A stretch of DNA of 51,735 bases from CAYMKL01 sp964390805 (GTDB taxonomy: Bacteria > Chloroflexota > Anaerolineae > VGOG01): assembly GCA_964390805.1 (NCBI GenBank), contig CAYMKL010000037.1, positions 1 to 51,735 on the forward strand, in the 5' to 3' direction. Every line of letters starts with the position of its first letter. Position 1 is the stretch's first letter. The translations under genes and the position numbers were made by a program. Below, in pieces: positions 25,970 to 34,440 of the stretch. The notes beneath the pieces were generated by a model that was given only the letters and a program-made list of their open reading frames with translations, was not told the DNA's origin and made no database searches.

Positions 25970-26842
25970 ATGAACGCCCGCAAATGGAGGCAGGCGGTGA
26001 TAGCGTACATGTATCTGGTTCCTGCCCTAGTAGTCATTGCTTTCATCTATGCCTACCCGCTGTTCTCGCTATTTCTGTCCAGCTTTCAGAAGGAGGCAGG
26101 CAAGAACACGGTGTTTGTCGGCTGGACCAACTACCGGTACTTGCTTGACAACCCGCTGTTCTGGAGGTCCCTACGAAATAATTTCATCCTGCTCTTGGGC
26201 ATTCCCATCACCATTCTCTTGTCGCTTGTGTTCGCCTCGCTACTGTTCGAGCGCATACGGGGTTGGAGAACCTACCAGACCATCTTCTTTCTGCCCTACG
26301 TGCTGCCAATAGTCGTGGTGGGCGCGGCCTTTCGTCTCATCCTGCGGCAGAGGGGTATCCTGAACTATGTCTTGAAGAGTGTTGGGCTTGACTTCTTGGC
26401 CCTCAATTGGCTCGGAGACGGTAGATTGGCGCTCTTCTCCATCATGGGCGTCATGGTATGGCACTCCCTTGGCTTTGGGATCGTGCTATTTCTGGCACGA
26501 ATGATGTCTGTGCCACAGGAGCTATATGATGCGGCCACGGTCGACGGTGCCTCCTGGTGGCAACGCCTTGTTCATGTGACTGTGCCCCAACTCGCGACGG
26601 TCATTGGTTTCTACGCCATGACCCTGCTCATCGGTTCCTTCAGTTCAATCTTCACTTACGTATATGAGATAACAGGTGGCGGCCCTGCCGATGCCACCGT
26701 CGTGAGCGACTACTACATCTACGTGCAGGCCTTCAAGTATCACTCAATGGGCCAAGCCACTGCCTTCTCGGTCATTCTGTTCATTGGCATTGCCGCCATA
26801 ACCCTGGTTCAGTCCAAAATGCGGGAGAGACTAGAATGGTGA
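25970..26842 (+). CDS. Sugar ABC transporter permease 1 (MalF/UgpA type)
   Basis: This 290-residue protein has six predicted transmembrane segments and the EAA-loop 'ELYDAATVDGASWWQRLVHVTVP' region (about 182-204), which docks on the ATPase. The N-terminus 'YMYLVPALVVIAFIYAYPLFSLFLSSF' is typical of CUT1 importers. GGGGGAG precedes ATG 25970. It overlaps permease 2 by 7 nt. Confidence 0.9.
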   Translation: MNARKWRQAVIAYMYLVPALVVIAFIYAYPLFSLFLSSFQKEAGKNTVFVGWTNYRYLLDNPLFWRSLRNNFILLLGIPITILLSLVFASLLFERIRGWRTYQTIFFLPYVLPIVVVGAAFRLILRQRGILNYVLKSVGLDFLALNWLGDGRLALFSIMGVMVWHSLGFGIVLFLARMMSVPQELYDAATVDGASWWQRLVHVTVPQLATVIGFYAMTLLIGSFSSIFTYVYEITGGGPADATVVSDYYIYVQAFKYHSMGQATAFSVILFIGIAAITLVQSKMRERLEW

Positions 26843-27693
26843 ACAGACGGCACGGGCTCGCAAGCTTTGGGCGCATTTTCACCGGTCTTGGGAGGCAGGC
26901 TACAGCTTTGGCGTTGACCCTGATTACTTTCTTCCCGGTGTATTTCCTGATCTGTACGGCCTTCAAGACAAAGACTGAGTTCTACACCAACAAGCTATGG
27001 TTGCCCCAAGAGCCGACCCTTACCAACTTCGCTCTCGTGTGGCAAGTGGGCTTCCTCAGGTATTTCATCAACAGCATCATCGTCACTATCCCCACAACAC
27101 TGGTTGGCACTTTCTTCGCCAGTCTCGCGGGCTTTGCCATCAGTAGGATGGAGTTCCCCGGAAAGAGACACATCCAGAATCTGATGATCGTCCTTATAGC
27201 GGTTCCAGTAGTCGTGACGATCATCCCGCTTTACATAATGATGGCCAAGCTGCACCTCATCAATAACTACTTGTCGGCAATGCTTGTGTTCCTGGGCTTC
27301 ATGATCCCGTATTCTACTTTCTTCCTCGCAAGCTTCTTCAAGGATATCCCGCAGCCCATAATCGACTCTGCGCGGATAGATGGTTGTTCGACCTTCCGGA
27401 TCTACTGGAATATCATGCTGCCACTGTCGGTTCCTGCCCTCGTTACAAAGGGAATAGTGGGAGCGTTCTGGGTTTGGAGCGACCTCTTGATTCCCTTGGT
27501 GCTATTGCAGTTCGATGAAGTACGGACATTGCCCGCTGCGCTCATCGCCTTTCGCACCCAGCACGAAATAAACGTACCAGCCATATGCGCCGGGTCGGTC
27601 GTCGTCATCGCACCCATCGTGCTGACCTACGTGCTAGGTCAGAGGTATTTCGTCAAAGGCATGGTGGAGGGTTCGCTGCAGGGAACAGTATAG
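26836..27693 (+). CDS. Sugar ABC transporter permease 2 (MalG/UgpE type)
   Basis: This 285-residue, six-segment CUT1 permease has 'PVYFLICTAFKTKTEFY' after the first membrane span and a recognisable EAA-type loop 'IIDSARIDGCSTFRIYWNIMLP' region (about 174-195). It overlaps the first permease and completes the membrane heterodimer. The next gene is 140 nt downstream, still on the same strand and without an obvious terminator. The operon therefore probably continues into the Ldh2-type dehydrogenase. Confidence 0.9.
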   Translation: MVNRRHGLASFGRIFTGLGRQATALALTLITFFPVYFLICTAFKTKTEFYTNKLWLPQEPTLTNFALVWQVGFLRYFINSIIVTIPTTLVGTFFASLAGFAISRMEFPGKRHIQNLMIVLIAVPVVVTIIPLYIMMAKLHLINNYLSAMLVFLGFMIPYSTFFLASFFKDIPQPIIDSARIDGCSTFRIYWNIMLPLSVPALVTKGIVGAFWVWSDLLIPLVLLQFDEVRTLPAALIAFRTQHEINVPAICAGSVVVIAPIVLTYVLGQRYFVKGMVEGSLQGTV

Positions 27694-27833
27694 TGACTGG
27701 GAGGTGAACGCGAGCCGCTCGCGCTATGTACTCATCCACACCGGCTCGCCATCAACGTCGTTGACGAGGGGGAAGCGCGAAGGACGCGGGCTCCCTTGTG
27801 TGGTGGGGGAGGGTTCACACCGAGGATTAGACC

Positions 27834-28871
27834 ATGAAGATACTTCCTGCTGAGTACCTGCGGCGAGTTGGGATCGCGATCTTCTCCGCGTGCGGGGCGC
27901 CACCTGAGGATGCAGCTATCGTGTCGGACGAACTTGTAGAAGCTAGCCTGGTGGGAGTGGACTCTCATGGCGTGATGCGCTACGCCCAGTACGTTGAGGA
28001 TGTACTGGAGGGCAAGATCAGGCCAGGTGCGCAGGCTTGCGTCGTCAAGGAGAGTGAGACTACTGCGATCGTTGATTGTGGCTTCAACTTCGGGCCGGTC
28101 AGCGCTAGGCGAATGGTCGACATCGCCTGCGCGAAAGCCAAGCAGAATGGCGTTGTCTGCGTTGTCAGCGAGAACAGTCACCATGTCGGCCGCCTGGGCG
28201 CCTATGCGGAGAAGATCGCAGCACGGGATCTCTTCTGCGTAGCTGCTGCGAACAGTTCGAAGCATGGTCATTTCGTCGTGCCATGGGGCGGCCGCGAAGG
28301 CAGACTGGGAACGAATCCGTTGGCTTTCGCTGCTCCGACATCCAATGGGCCGATAGTGCTCGACATGTCGACATCCATGCTGCCAGAGGGGAAGATCCGT
28401 ATCCTAGTGCAGCAAGGCGGACATGTCCCCCGGGGATGTATTCAGGACGCGCAAGGCAACCCGACCACCGACCCTACGACCTTCTATGGCCCACCTCGGG
28501 GTACAATTCTACCTTTCGGAGGCGAGCTGGGTTACAGGGGCTTCGGCCTGAGCTTGCTGGTGGAGATTCTGAGCGGCATCCTCGCTGGCCAGGCTACTTC
28601 AATTGAGAATCGCTATATCAACGGTCTCTGTCTAATCGTGATCAGCCCACATGCCTTTTGCGGCACGGAGCGTTTCAAGGAACTCATGGACGATCTGGTC
28701 GCCTACATCACGACCACGGCAGCTGCTCCTGGTTTCGCGGAAGTGATAATGCCGGGGGCACCTGAACATCGGATGCGTGAGCAGCGGCTTGCCGAGGGAA
28801 TCCCAGTTGCTGACGAGACCTGGCGTCGAATCGTTGAGGCAGCAAAACGGGTTGGCGTGATTATCGACTAG
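27834..28871 (+). CDS. Ldh2/MdhA family NAD(P)-dependent 2-oxoacid dehydrogenase
   Basis: This 345-residue protein belongs to the malate/lactate/ureidoglycolate/2,3-diketogulonate dehydrogenase family. 'VDSHGVMRYAQYV' (about 42-54) carries the catalytic His. 'NSHHVGRLGAYAE', 'RLGTNPLAFAAPT' and 'GELGYRGFGLSLLVEILSG' line the cofactor and substrate sites. GAGG precedes ATG 27834. In a pathway with an UlaG-like metallohydrolase and an aldolase, a diketo- or keto-sugar-acid reductase is plausible; lactate/malate types cannot be excluded. Confidence 0.87.
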   Translation: MKILPAEYLRRVGIAIFSACGAPPEDAAIVSDELVEASLVGVDSHGVMRYAQYVEDVLEGKIRPGAQACVVKESETTAIVDCGFNFGPVSARRMVDIACAKAKQNGVVCVVSENSHHVGRLGAYAEKIAARDLFCVAAANSSKHGHFVVPWGGREGRLGTNPLAFAAPTSNGPIVLDMSTSMLPEGKIRILVQQGGHVPRGCIQDAQGNPTTDPTTFYGPPRGTILPFGGELGYRGFGLSLLVEILSGILAGQATSIENRYINGLCLIVISPHAFCGTERFKELMDDLVAYITTTAAAPGFAEVIMPGAPEHRMREQRLAEGIPVADETWRRIVEAAKRVGVIID

Positions 28872-28925
28872 AGTCTGCTCGCCAAGGCCGAATCATCATT
28901 GACGCATACCATGCAAGGGTGAGTA

Positions 28926-30860
28926 GTGAGCGAAGGGTACAGCGCACAGATTCTGCGGGTTGACCTATCCAGAAACCAAGTCACGGGCGAGGAGGTCACG
29001 CCTTCGACCCTACGTAGCTACATCGGCGGTTATGCACTGGGCGCCCGCCACCTCTACGACGAGGTGCCGGCCCGCGCCGGCTGGTCAGATCCTCGCAACC
29101 GCCTCATGTTCCTCGCTGGTGTCCTCACCGGTACCCCGGTGCCCGGCTCGGGTGGCTTCACAATCTGCACCAAGGGAGCGCTGACCGGGGGCGCGGCCGC
29201 GAGTCAGGCGCAGGGTGTATTCGGCGCTTACTTGAGGCGCTGTGGCTTCCTCGGCATCATTCTTCAGGGCGTGAGCGACCGGTGGGTGTACCTGGCCATT
29301 GATGAGAACGGCGAAGCACAGTTGCGGCCTGCCGAGCAGCTCGTAGGCAAAGACACGTGGCAGACCGTGGACGCCATCTCGGCCGACCTAGGCAAGGGGG
29401 AGCGACAGCTCTCGGTCGCTGCTATTGGCCCAGCGGGTGAGAACCTCGTGCGCTGGGCGGCGGTGATCGTCGACAAAGGTCACGCCGCTGCGCACAATGG
29501 CGTAGGCGCGGTCATGGGCTCCAAAAGGCTCAAGGCTGTCGCAGTCGCGCGGGGGAGGAAGCCGGTCAGGATCGTGCACGCCGGGGTACTGAAAAAGGTA
29601 GTGCAGTCATTCATGGCTCCGGTGCTGGCCGACAAAGGAGGCATCCACGAGTATGGCACGCTGTTCGCGGTCCACACGCACTATGAGAGCGGCACTCTAC
29701 CAGTTCGCAACTATACGACGAGCATCTGGGACATCCCGGAAGCTGAGTACCGAAAGTTCAGCGGCCCCTACATGCACGAACACTTCCTTCCCAGGCGCAC
29801 TCGGCCGTGCTGGGCTTGCCCGAACCGTCACTGTCAGATGATGACGATAACAGAGGGTCGCTACGCAGGCCTGCAGGTGGAGGAGCCCGAATACGAGCAG
29901 CTATCCGCATTCAGCGCCAACCTGGGCATAAATGAGATAGGCTCGGCCATGATGTTGGGCAACACAGTAGACCGCCTGGGGCTGGACACCAACGAAGCCG
30001 GCTGGATCTGCGGCTGCGTCATGGAGTGCTTCGAAAAGGGTATTCTCACGAGCAAGGACCTGGACGGCCTCGAGGTGGCCTGGGGCGACGCCGAGGCTGC
30101 GCGCGCGTTGCTACACAGGATCGCCAGACGCAAGGGCGTGGGTGACGTGCTCGCAGAGGGGGTGCGGCGGGCGGTCAAACGCATAGGGCGTGGTAGCGAG
30201 GCCATCGGTATCTACACCCTCAAGGGCGGCACACCGAGGAGCCACGACCACCGGGCAAACTGGACAGAGCTATTCGACACGTGTGTATCAGAGACGGGCG
30301 CGCTCGAGAACTGCCTGGCCCGCGTCGACCTCACCCAATTCGGCCTGCCCAGCAAGCTGCACCCCTTCGGCCCTGATGAGGTGGCTAGAGCTGAGGCGAA
30401 GATGAAAGGCGCTATGCAGCTCGAGGACTCGGCAGTCACCTGTCGTTTCAACACCAACATGAACGTCAGACTCATTGCCCACGCCATATCCGCGGTGACT
30501 GGGTGGGACTTCACTTTCGAAGAAGGCATGGAGGTGGGGCGGAGGGCCGTTCATATCATGCGGGCCATGAACGTTCGCAGTGGCATCAGCGCCGATCTGG
30601 ACAAACCATCTCCCCGCTACGCTTCCGCGCCCAGAGATGGTCCTGCTCGGGGCGAGTGCATCCAACCTCACTTCGAGCGCATGCTCAGGCTGTACTATAG
30701 GGAAATGGGGTGGGACGATGAAACGGGCAAGCCTCTCTTGGAGACCCTACGATCTTGCGGGCTGGAGGAGATAGCCTCGGAACTGTGGGGAGTTGGTAAC
30801 GAGCGAGATCCTTCATCATCGAACTGGAAGTCATGCGACAAAACGTCGGAGCCGAACTGA
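28926..30860 (+). CDS. Aldehyde:ferredoxin oxidoreductase family protein (AOR 1)
   Basis: This 644-residue tungstopterin enzyme homologue starts at a GTG codon. The N-terminal AFOR_N domain has 'ILRVDLSRNQVTGEEV', 'YIGGYALGARHLYDE' and the pterin-binding region 'AHNGVGAVMGSKRLKAVAV' (about 189-207). All four likely [4Fe-4S] ligands are present: Cys295, Cys298, Cys303 and Cys506 (in LEDSAVTC). The CxxCxxxxC spacing is one residue longer than in the Pyrococcus enzyme. It would oxidise an aldehyde to an acid with ferredoxin as acceptor. No dedicated ferredoxin gene is adjacent, unlike AOR 2. Last gene before the second operator-controlled promoter. Confidence 0.9.
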   Translation: MSEGYSAQILRVDLSRNQVTGEEVTPSTLRSYIGGYALGARHLYDEVPARAGWSDPRNRLMFLAGVLTGTPVPGSGGFTICTKGALTGGAAASQAQGVFGAYLRRCGFLGIILQGVSDRWVYLAIDENGEAQLRPAEQLVGKDTWQTVDAISADLGKGERQLSVAAIGPAGENLVRWAAVIVDKGHAAAHNGVGAVMGSKRLKAVAVARGRKPVRIVHAGVLKKVVQSFMAPVLADKGGIHEYGTLFAVHTHYESGTLPVRNYTTSIWDIPEAEYRKFSGPYMHEHFLPRRTRPCWACPNRHCQMMTITEGRYAGLQVEEPEYEQLSAFSANLGINEIGSAMMLGNTVDRLGLDTNEAGWICGCVMECFEKGILTSKDLDGLEVAWGDAEAARALLHRIARRKGVGDVLAEGVRRAVKRIGRGSEAIGIYTLKGGTPRSHDHRANWTELFDTCVSETGALENCLARVDLTQFGLPSKLHPFGPDEVARAEAKMKGAMQLEDSAVTCRFNTNMNVRLIAHAISAVTGWDFTFEEGMEVGRRAVHIMRAMNVRSGISADLDKPSPRYASAPRDGPARGECIQPHFERMLRLYYREMGWDDETGKPLLETLRSCGLEEIASELWGVGNERDPSSSNWKSCDKTSEPN

Positions 30861-30907
30861 AATAGCTGCCTCAGCAGCACGCCCTCAATTTTGGGGCGAA
30901 TTCGATT

Positions 30908-30926
30908 ATAAATGCAATTGCCCTTG
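30908..30926. repeat. 19-nt sequence repeated (inverted) at 51682-51700
   Basis: ATAAATGCAATTGCCCTTG is a perfect match to the reverse complement of 51682-51700. Here it overlaps a small hairpin GCCCTT-GTT-AAGGGC (30920-30934) that may end the AOR 1 transcript. Confidence 0.6.
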
Positions 30927-30943
30927 TTAAGGGCTGCGGACAC

Positions 30944-30972
30944 TTGACAGGAGACAGGACTTGTGCTATAAT
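30944..30972 (+). promoter_or_regulatory. Consensus promoter of the DegT-MttB-AOR2 operon
   Basis: TTGACA (30944-30949), 17 nt, TATAAT (30967-30972). A pair of LacI-type operators follows directly. Confidence 0.87.
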
Positions 30973-30979
30973 CGCTCAG

Positions 30980-31006
30980 GTCTACACGTGTAGACTACAC
31001 GAGTAG
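30980..31006 (+). promoter_or_regulatory. Tandem LacI-type operators before the DegT gene
   Basis: A perfect 16-nt palindrome GTCTACACGTGTAGAC (30980-30995) is followed by CTACACGAGTAG (30995-31006), centres 13 bp apart. The architecture and core are those of the sites at 20571-20596 and 20707-20734, so the same LacI protein should control this operon. Confidence 0.88.
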
Positions 31007-31032
31007 AACAGGAGGAAAGGAGAGAGTAAGAA

Positions 31033-32322
31033 ATGTGTGACAGTGCAGAGCAGATCACATTGGCTATCAATGGCGGCAAGCCAGTGAGCGCCGAGTTCAT
31101 TCTTCGGGAGCATGACGGCATCGTTGAGCAAGAGGAAATTGATGCCGTGGCTGACGTCATGAAGTCGGGGCGCCTCTGGCTATACAACGGCCGCTACATC
31201 CCCGAATTCGAGGAGGACTTTGCTCGCTACGTCGGTACGAAGCATGCGATTACCTTCTTCAATTGTACTTGCGCGCTCGAGGCCGCTTTGGCTGCGGCCA
31301 AGATTGGCCCTGGTCATGAGGTCATCACGACCCCATTCACTTTCATCGCCACGCAGACGGCCATTGTGCGTCAGAACGCAATCCCCGTCTTCGTGGACAT
31401 TGATCCTCGCACCTACAATCTGGACCCCGCAGCCGTGGACGACGCTGTCACGGAGCACACCAAAGCGATCATGTGCGTCTCGATATTCGGGCACCCCGTG
31501 GATATGGACCCGCTGATGGACGTCGCCAGGAAGCACGGGCTGGTGGTGATAGACGATGCTGCTCATTCTCTGGGAGCGGAGTACAAGGGCCGTAAGGTGG
31601 GCGCCCTCGCCGACATGACCGCTTTCAGCTTCACCGCGCCCAAGGCCATGACTTCAGGGGGTGAAGGTGGCATAGTGACAACCAATGACGACGAGTTCGC
31701 GAAGAGGCTTACCCTCTTACGCGCCTTCGGATACGACAGACCGTCCTGTCTCGAGGCCGGGATGCTGAAACACGACATCCTGGGGTGGAATGCGCGCATG
31801 ACCGAGTTGCAGGCGGCTATGGGGGTGGTGCAACTCAGGAAGCTGGATGGGTTCAACCAGAAACGGATTGAGAACGCTCGCTACTTGACGGAGCGCCTAT
31901 CCAAGGTGGAGGGCGTTGAGCCCCCCTTTGTGGACGAACGCGTCAAACACGTGTTTTGGCACTATGCCATCCGCGTGAAGAGCGATGTTTTGGGCGTAAC
32001 TCGCGATGAGTTCCGGAAAGCCTTAAGGGCTGAGGGTGTGGAATCGAGAGTCCAGTATTCGATGCCCAACTACCGCCAGCCATTCATCCAGGACCTACGA
32101 GGTCATGCGGATACGACCTGCCCGTACTGCTGTCCACTCTACGGCGGATCGATTGACTACAGCCAAGTAAGTCTGCCTGTTGTAGAGCAGGCTTGCACAG
32201 AGACATTGTCCATACCCGTACACAACCTTCTGAGCAGAGATCAGCTCGAGAACGTAGCTCTGGCCATCGAGAAGATTGCGAGCTACTACCGTAGACGGGC
32301 GAGCTCGCAACGCCGAGGCTAG
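31033..32322 (+). CDS. DegT/DnrJ/EryC1/StrS family PLP aminotransferase
   Basis: This 429-residue fold-type I protein has 'ITFFNCTCALEAALAAAKIGPGHEVITTPFTFIAT', the Asp of 'VVIDDAAHSLGAEYKGR' and the PLP lysine Lys204 in 'FSFTAPKAMTSGGEGG'. Such enzymes transaminate keto sugars or keto-cyclitols (the StsC-type inosose aminotransferases belong here), or run in the degradative direction. It is the first gene of the second operator-controlled operon. An AGGAAAGGAGAG ribosome binding site precedes ATG 31033. In a catabolic regulon it may remove an amino group from an amino-sugar or amino-cyclitol; biosynthetic use is the alternative. Confidence 0.9.
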   Translation: MCDSAEQITLAINGGKPVSAEFILREHDGIVEQEEIDAVADVMKSGRLWLYNGRYIPEFEEDFARYVGTKHAITFFNCTCALEAALAAAKIGPGHEVITTPFTFIATQTAIVRQNAIPVFVDIDPRTYNLDPAAVDDAVTEHTKAIMCVSIFGHPVDMDPLMDVARKHGLVVIDDAAHSLGAEYKGRKVGALADMTAFSFTAPKAMTSGGEGGIVTTNDDEFAKRLTLLRAFGYDRPSCLEAGMLKHDILGWNARMTELQAAMGVVQLRKLDGFNQKRIENARYLTERLSKVEGVEPPFVDERVKHVFWHYAIRVKSDVLGVTRDEFRKALRAEGVESRVQYSMPNYRQPFIQDLRGHADTTCPYCCPLYGGSIDYSQVSLPVVEQACTETLSIPVHNLLSRDQLENVALAIEKIASYYRRRASSQRRG

Positions 32323-32471
32323 GCCCAGACTGGTTCCTGGCGCATCCGGTATCCCTGCCCTGTGACGCAAGGGAGCAGGCCGAGAATGCTGTCGGCGCCC
32401 TTTGCCGGCTGCCGAGCCCGAGAGTGATCGGAACAGCCGCCATGTGCTGACAGGCCCGAGGAGGACTAGTA

Positions 32472-33914
32472 TTGAAACTGCTTACTCTCTCTGTGCTCTC
32501 TGATGAGGAGATTGAGACGATCCATCAGGCCTCTCTGCGCATCCTCGCTGAGACAGGCGTGATCATCGGCAACCAGAGAATCCGGCACATGCTGCGCGAG
32601 GCAGGAGCCTCCGTCGATCCCGAGAGCCACCTAGTCAGAATACCCGAGGATCTGACCGCCGCTGCGCTGAAGACCGCCCCCTCTCGCATCAGACTCTACA
32701 ACCGCGACGGGGAGCTGGCCGCAACGCTTGGGGATGGCTCCAGCTATGTGGGATGCGGTGGTGACGCCATATACTTCCAGGACCTGGAGACGGGCGAGCG
32801 CAGGCCGGCGACGAAGAGCGACCTATCAGACCTAGTCAGGCTCGCCGGTGCGCTGGACCGATTCAGTGTCGTCTTCCCACCCGCCCTACCCCATGACGTA
32901 TCGCCCCGGTCGTGCTATCTACACGCGGCCGATGCTGTGTTCGGGGCAACGACAAAGCATCTCTACATCGCACCAGAGACAGCTCCGGTGGCCAGAGCTA
33001 TTCTGGAGATGGCGCGCGTGGTGGCCTCTACCCGCGATCTCTCTGTCAAGCCTATAGTCACGTTTCAGTTCTCCATCCAGAGCCCACTCACCTGGTCAGA
33101 AGACCTGGGAAACATGGTGCTTCTGGCGGCACAGGCTGGGATCCCCATGTGCTTCCACACAGCTCCTTTCGCCGGCGTGAGCTGTCCCACCACGCTGGCC
33201 GGGCTCTTGGCTATGCACAATGCCGAGGTGCTGTCTGCCGTCGTGATCAGCCAGGTGGCAAGAGAGGGAACGCCCGTCATTTGTGGCGGCGGTTGGGGCT
33301 CCTTCGACCTGCGCTATGCCACCCGAGTGCTCAGCTCACCAGAAGGTGCGTTGCTGAGGATAGCCGGCCTCCAGATTACCCGCTCATACGGCAAACCCAG
33401 CCACTGCATCGGGCCTGACACAGACTCGCACTGCTACGATGAACAGAACGGCTGGGAGAAGATGCTCACGGCCATCGCGACTCTGGCCTCAGGGGTGAGC
33501 CTGATGATCAACTCGAGCATGTTCGGCACAGCGATGACCGTCAGTCTCGAACAACTGCTTCTGGACCATGAGATCCTGGCCATCGCCTTTCGTCTTCTGC
33601 AAGGCATAGAGGTCAACCCAGAAACGATCGCGCTGGATGTGATCAAGAAGGTGTGCCCGTACGGCAACTTTCTCATGGAAGACCACACGCTCAAATACAT
33701 GCGAAGTGGCGAGCATTGGTACCCAGACATCAGCAACCGCTTGACTTACGATCAATGGCAGGAGCAGGGGGCGCTCACGGTCGTGGAGCAGGCGCACGAA
33801 GCGGCCGTGCGGATACTACAGTCGCATCATGCGCAACCCCTGGACGCGGCTGTCCAGAGGGAGCTGAGTCAACTGATTGAGGCATTTGAGAGCGAGTCGG
33901 CTGCTGCGCCCTGA
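32472..33914 (+). CDS. MttB superfamily (non-pyrrolysine) corrinoid methyltransferase-like protein
   Basis: 480 residues, TTG start at 32472 behind GAGGAGG. The fold and motifs match the trimethylamine methyltransferase (MttB/COG5598) family: 'LSDEEIETIHQASLRILAETGVII', 'YVGCGGDAIYFQDLETGERRPATKSD', 'SLMINSSMFGTAMTVSLEQLLLDHEIL'. The frame has no internal TAG. It therefore belongs with the non-pyrrolysine members, several of which demethylate quaternary amines such as glycine betaine or carnitine. No corrinoid protein or reactivase is in the window. It lies between the DegT and ferredoxin/AOR genes under LacI-type control. Confidence 0.87.
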   Translation: MKLLTLSVLSDEEIETIHQASLRILAETGVIIGNQRIRHMLREAGASVDPESHLVRIPEDLTAAALKTAPSRIRLYNRDGELAATLGDGSSYVGCGGDAIYFQDLETGERRPATKSDLSDLVRLAGALDRFSVVFPPALPHDVSPRSCYLHAADAVFGATTKHLYIAPETAPVARAILEMARVVASTRDLSVKPIVTFQFSIQSPLTWSEDLGNMVLLAAQAGIPMCFHTAPFAGVSCPTTLAGLLAMHNAEVLSAVVISQVAREGTPVICGGGWGSFDLRYATRVLSSPEGALLRIAGLQITRSYGKPSHCIGPDTDSHCYDEQNGWEKMLTAIATLASGVSLMINSSMFGTAMTVSLEQLLLDHEILAIAFRLLQGIEVNPETIALDVIKKVCPYGNFLMEDHTLKYMRSGEHWYPDISNRLTYDQWQEQGALTVVEQAHEAAVRILQSHHAQPLDAAVQRELSQLIEAFESESAAAP

Positions 33915-33966
33915 AGGGGGTAGGCTCCGCAGCGCTCACTATGGCACGCGAGGTTTGGTCGGTAAA

Positions 33967-34440
33967 TTGCAGGGAACTCAACGTACGCAAAAATTGCTGC
34001 TCGTCAAGCGAGACCTCTGTACCGGCTGCCTGGGGTGCGCAGTGGCTTGCGCGCAGCAGAATGAGGGGATGAGCGCCCCTTCAAGGGCCAGGATCCACGT
34101 CGAGTTGGACCCATTCGGAGGGCAACATCGCATCCAGTTCTGCATGCAGTGCAAGGCCGCGCCCTGTGCGCGGGCCTGCCCGGTGGGCGCAATCCACTTC
34201 GTCGAGGCCGGTGGTTACTGGGATGTGGACTATGAGACGTGCATCGGCTGTAAGCAGTGCATAGCAGAGTGTCCACTGGGGGTTATGTTCTACGACCCCA
34301 TGGACGAGAAGGTCATCAAGTGCCACACGTGCCACGGTGATCCGGCCTGCGTCAAGGCATGTGCAATTGGCGCGCTGGTGTGGTGCGATGCAGCCGACCG
34401 GGCGAGCTACCGGAAAGGCAACCCTGAGGCATCACGATGA
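33967..34440 (+). CDS. Ferredoxin-type electron transfer protein with four [4Fe-4S] sites
   Basis: About 157 residues. Four Cys motifs are visible in order: 'CTGCLGCAVAC', 'CMQCKAAPCARACP', 'CIGCKQCIAECP' and 'CHTCHGDPACVKAC', the HycB/YdhY type. The start is uncertain: no good ATG exists in frame after the MttB stop. I used TTG 33967; a longer frame from 33877 would overlap the MttB gene. Its stop overlaps the start of AOR 2 by ATGA, so it is surely the electron-transfer partner of AOR 2, carrying electrons from aldehyde oxidation to another acceptor. Confidence 0.85.
   Translation: MQGTQRTQKLLLVKRDLCTGCLGCAVACAQQNEGMSAPSRARIHVELDPFGGQHRIQFCMQCKAAPCARACPVGAIHFVEAGGYWDVDYETCIGCKQCIAECPLGVMFYDPMDEKVIKCHTCHGDPACVKACAIGALVWCDAADRASYRKGNPEASR

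Noticed and set aside
32472..33914. Pyrrolysine-type MttB with in-frame amber codon
   Set aside because: The frame is open without any internal TAG, so it belongs with the non-pyrrolysine members.
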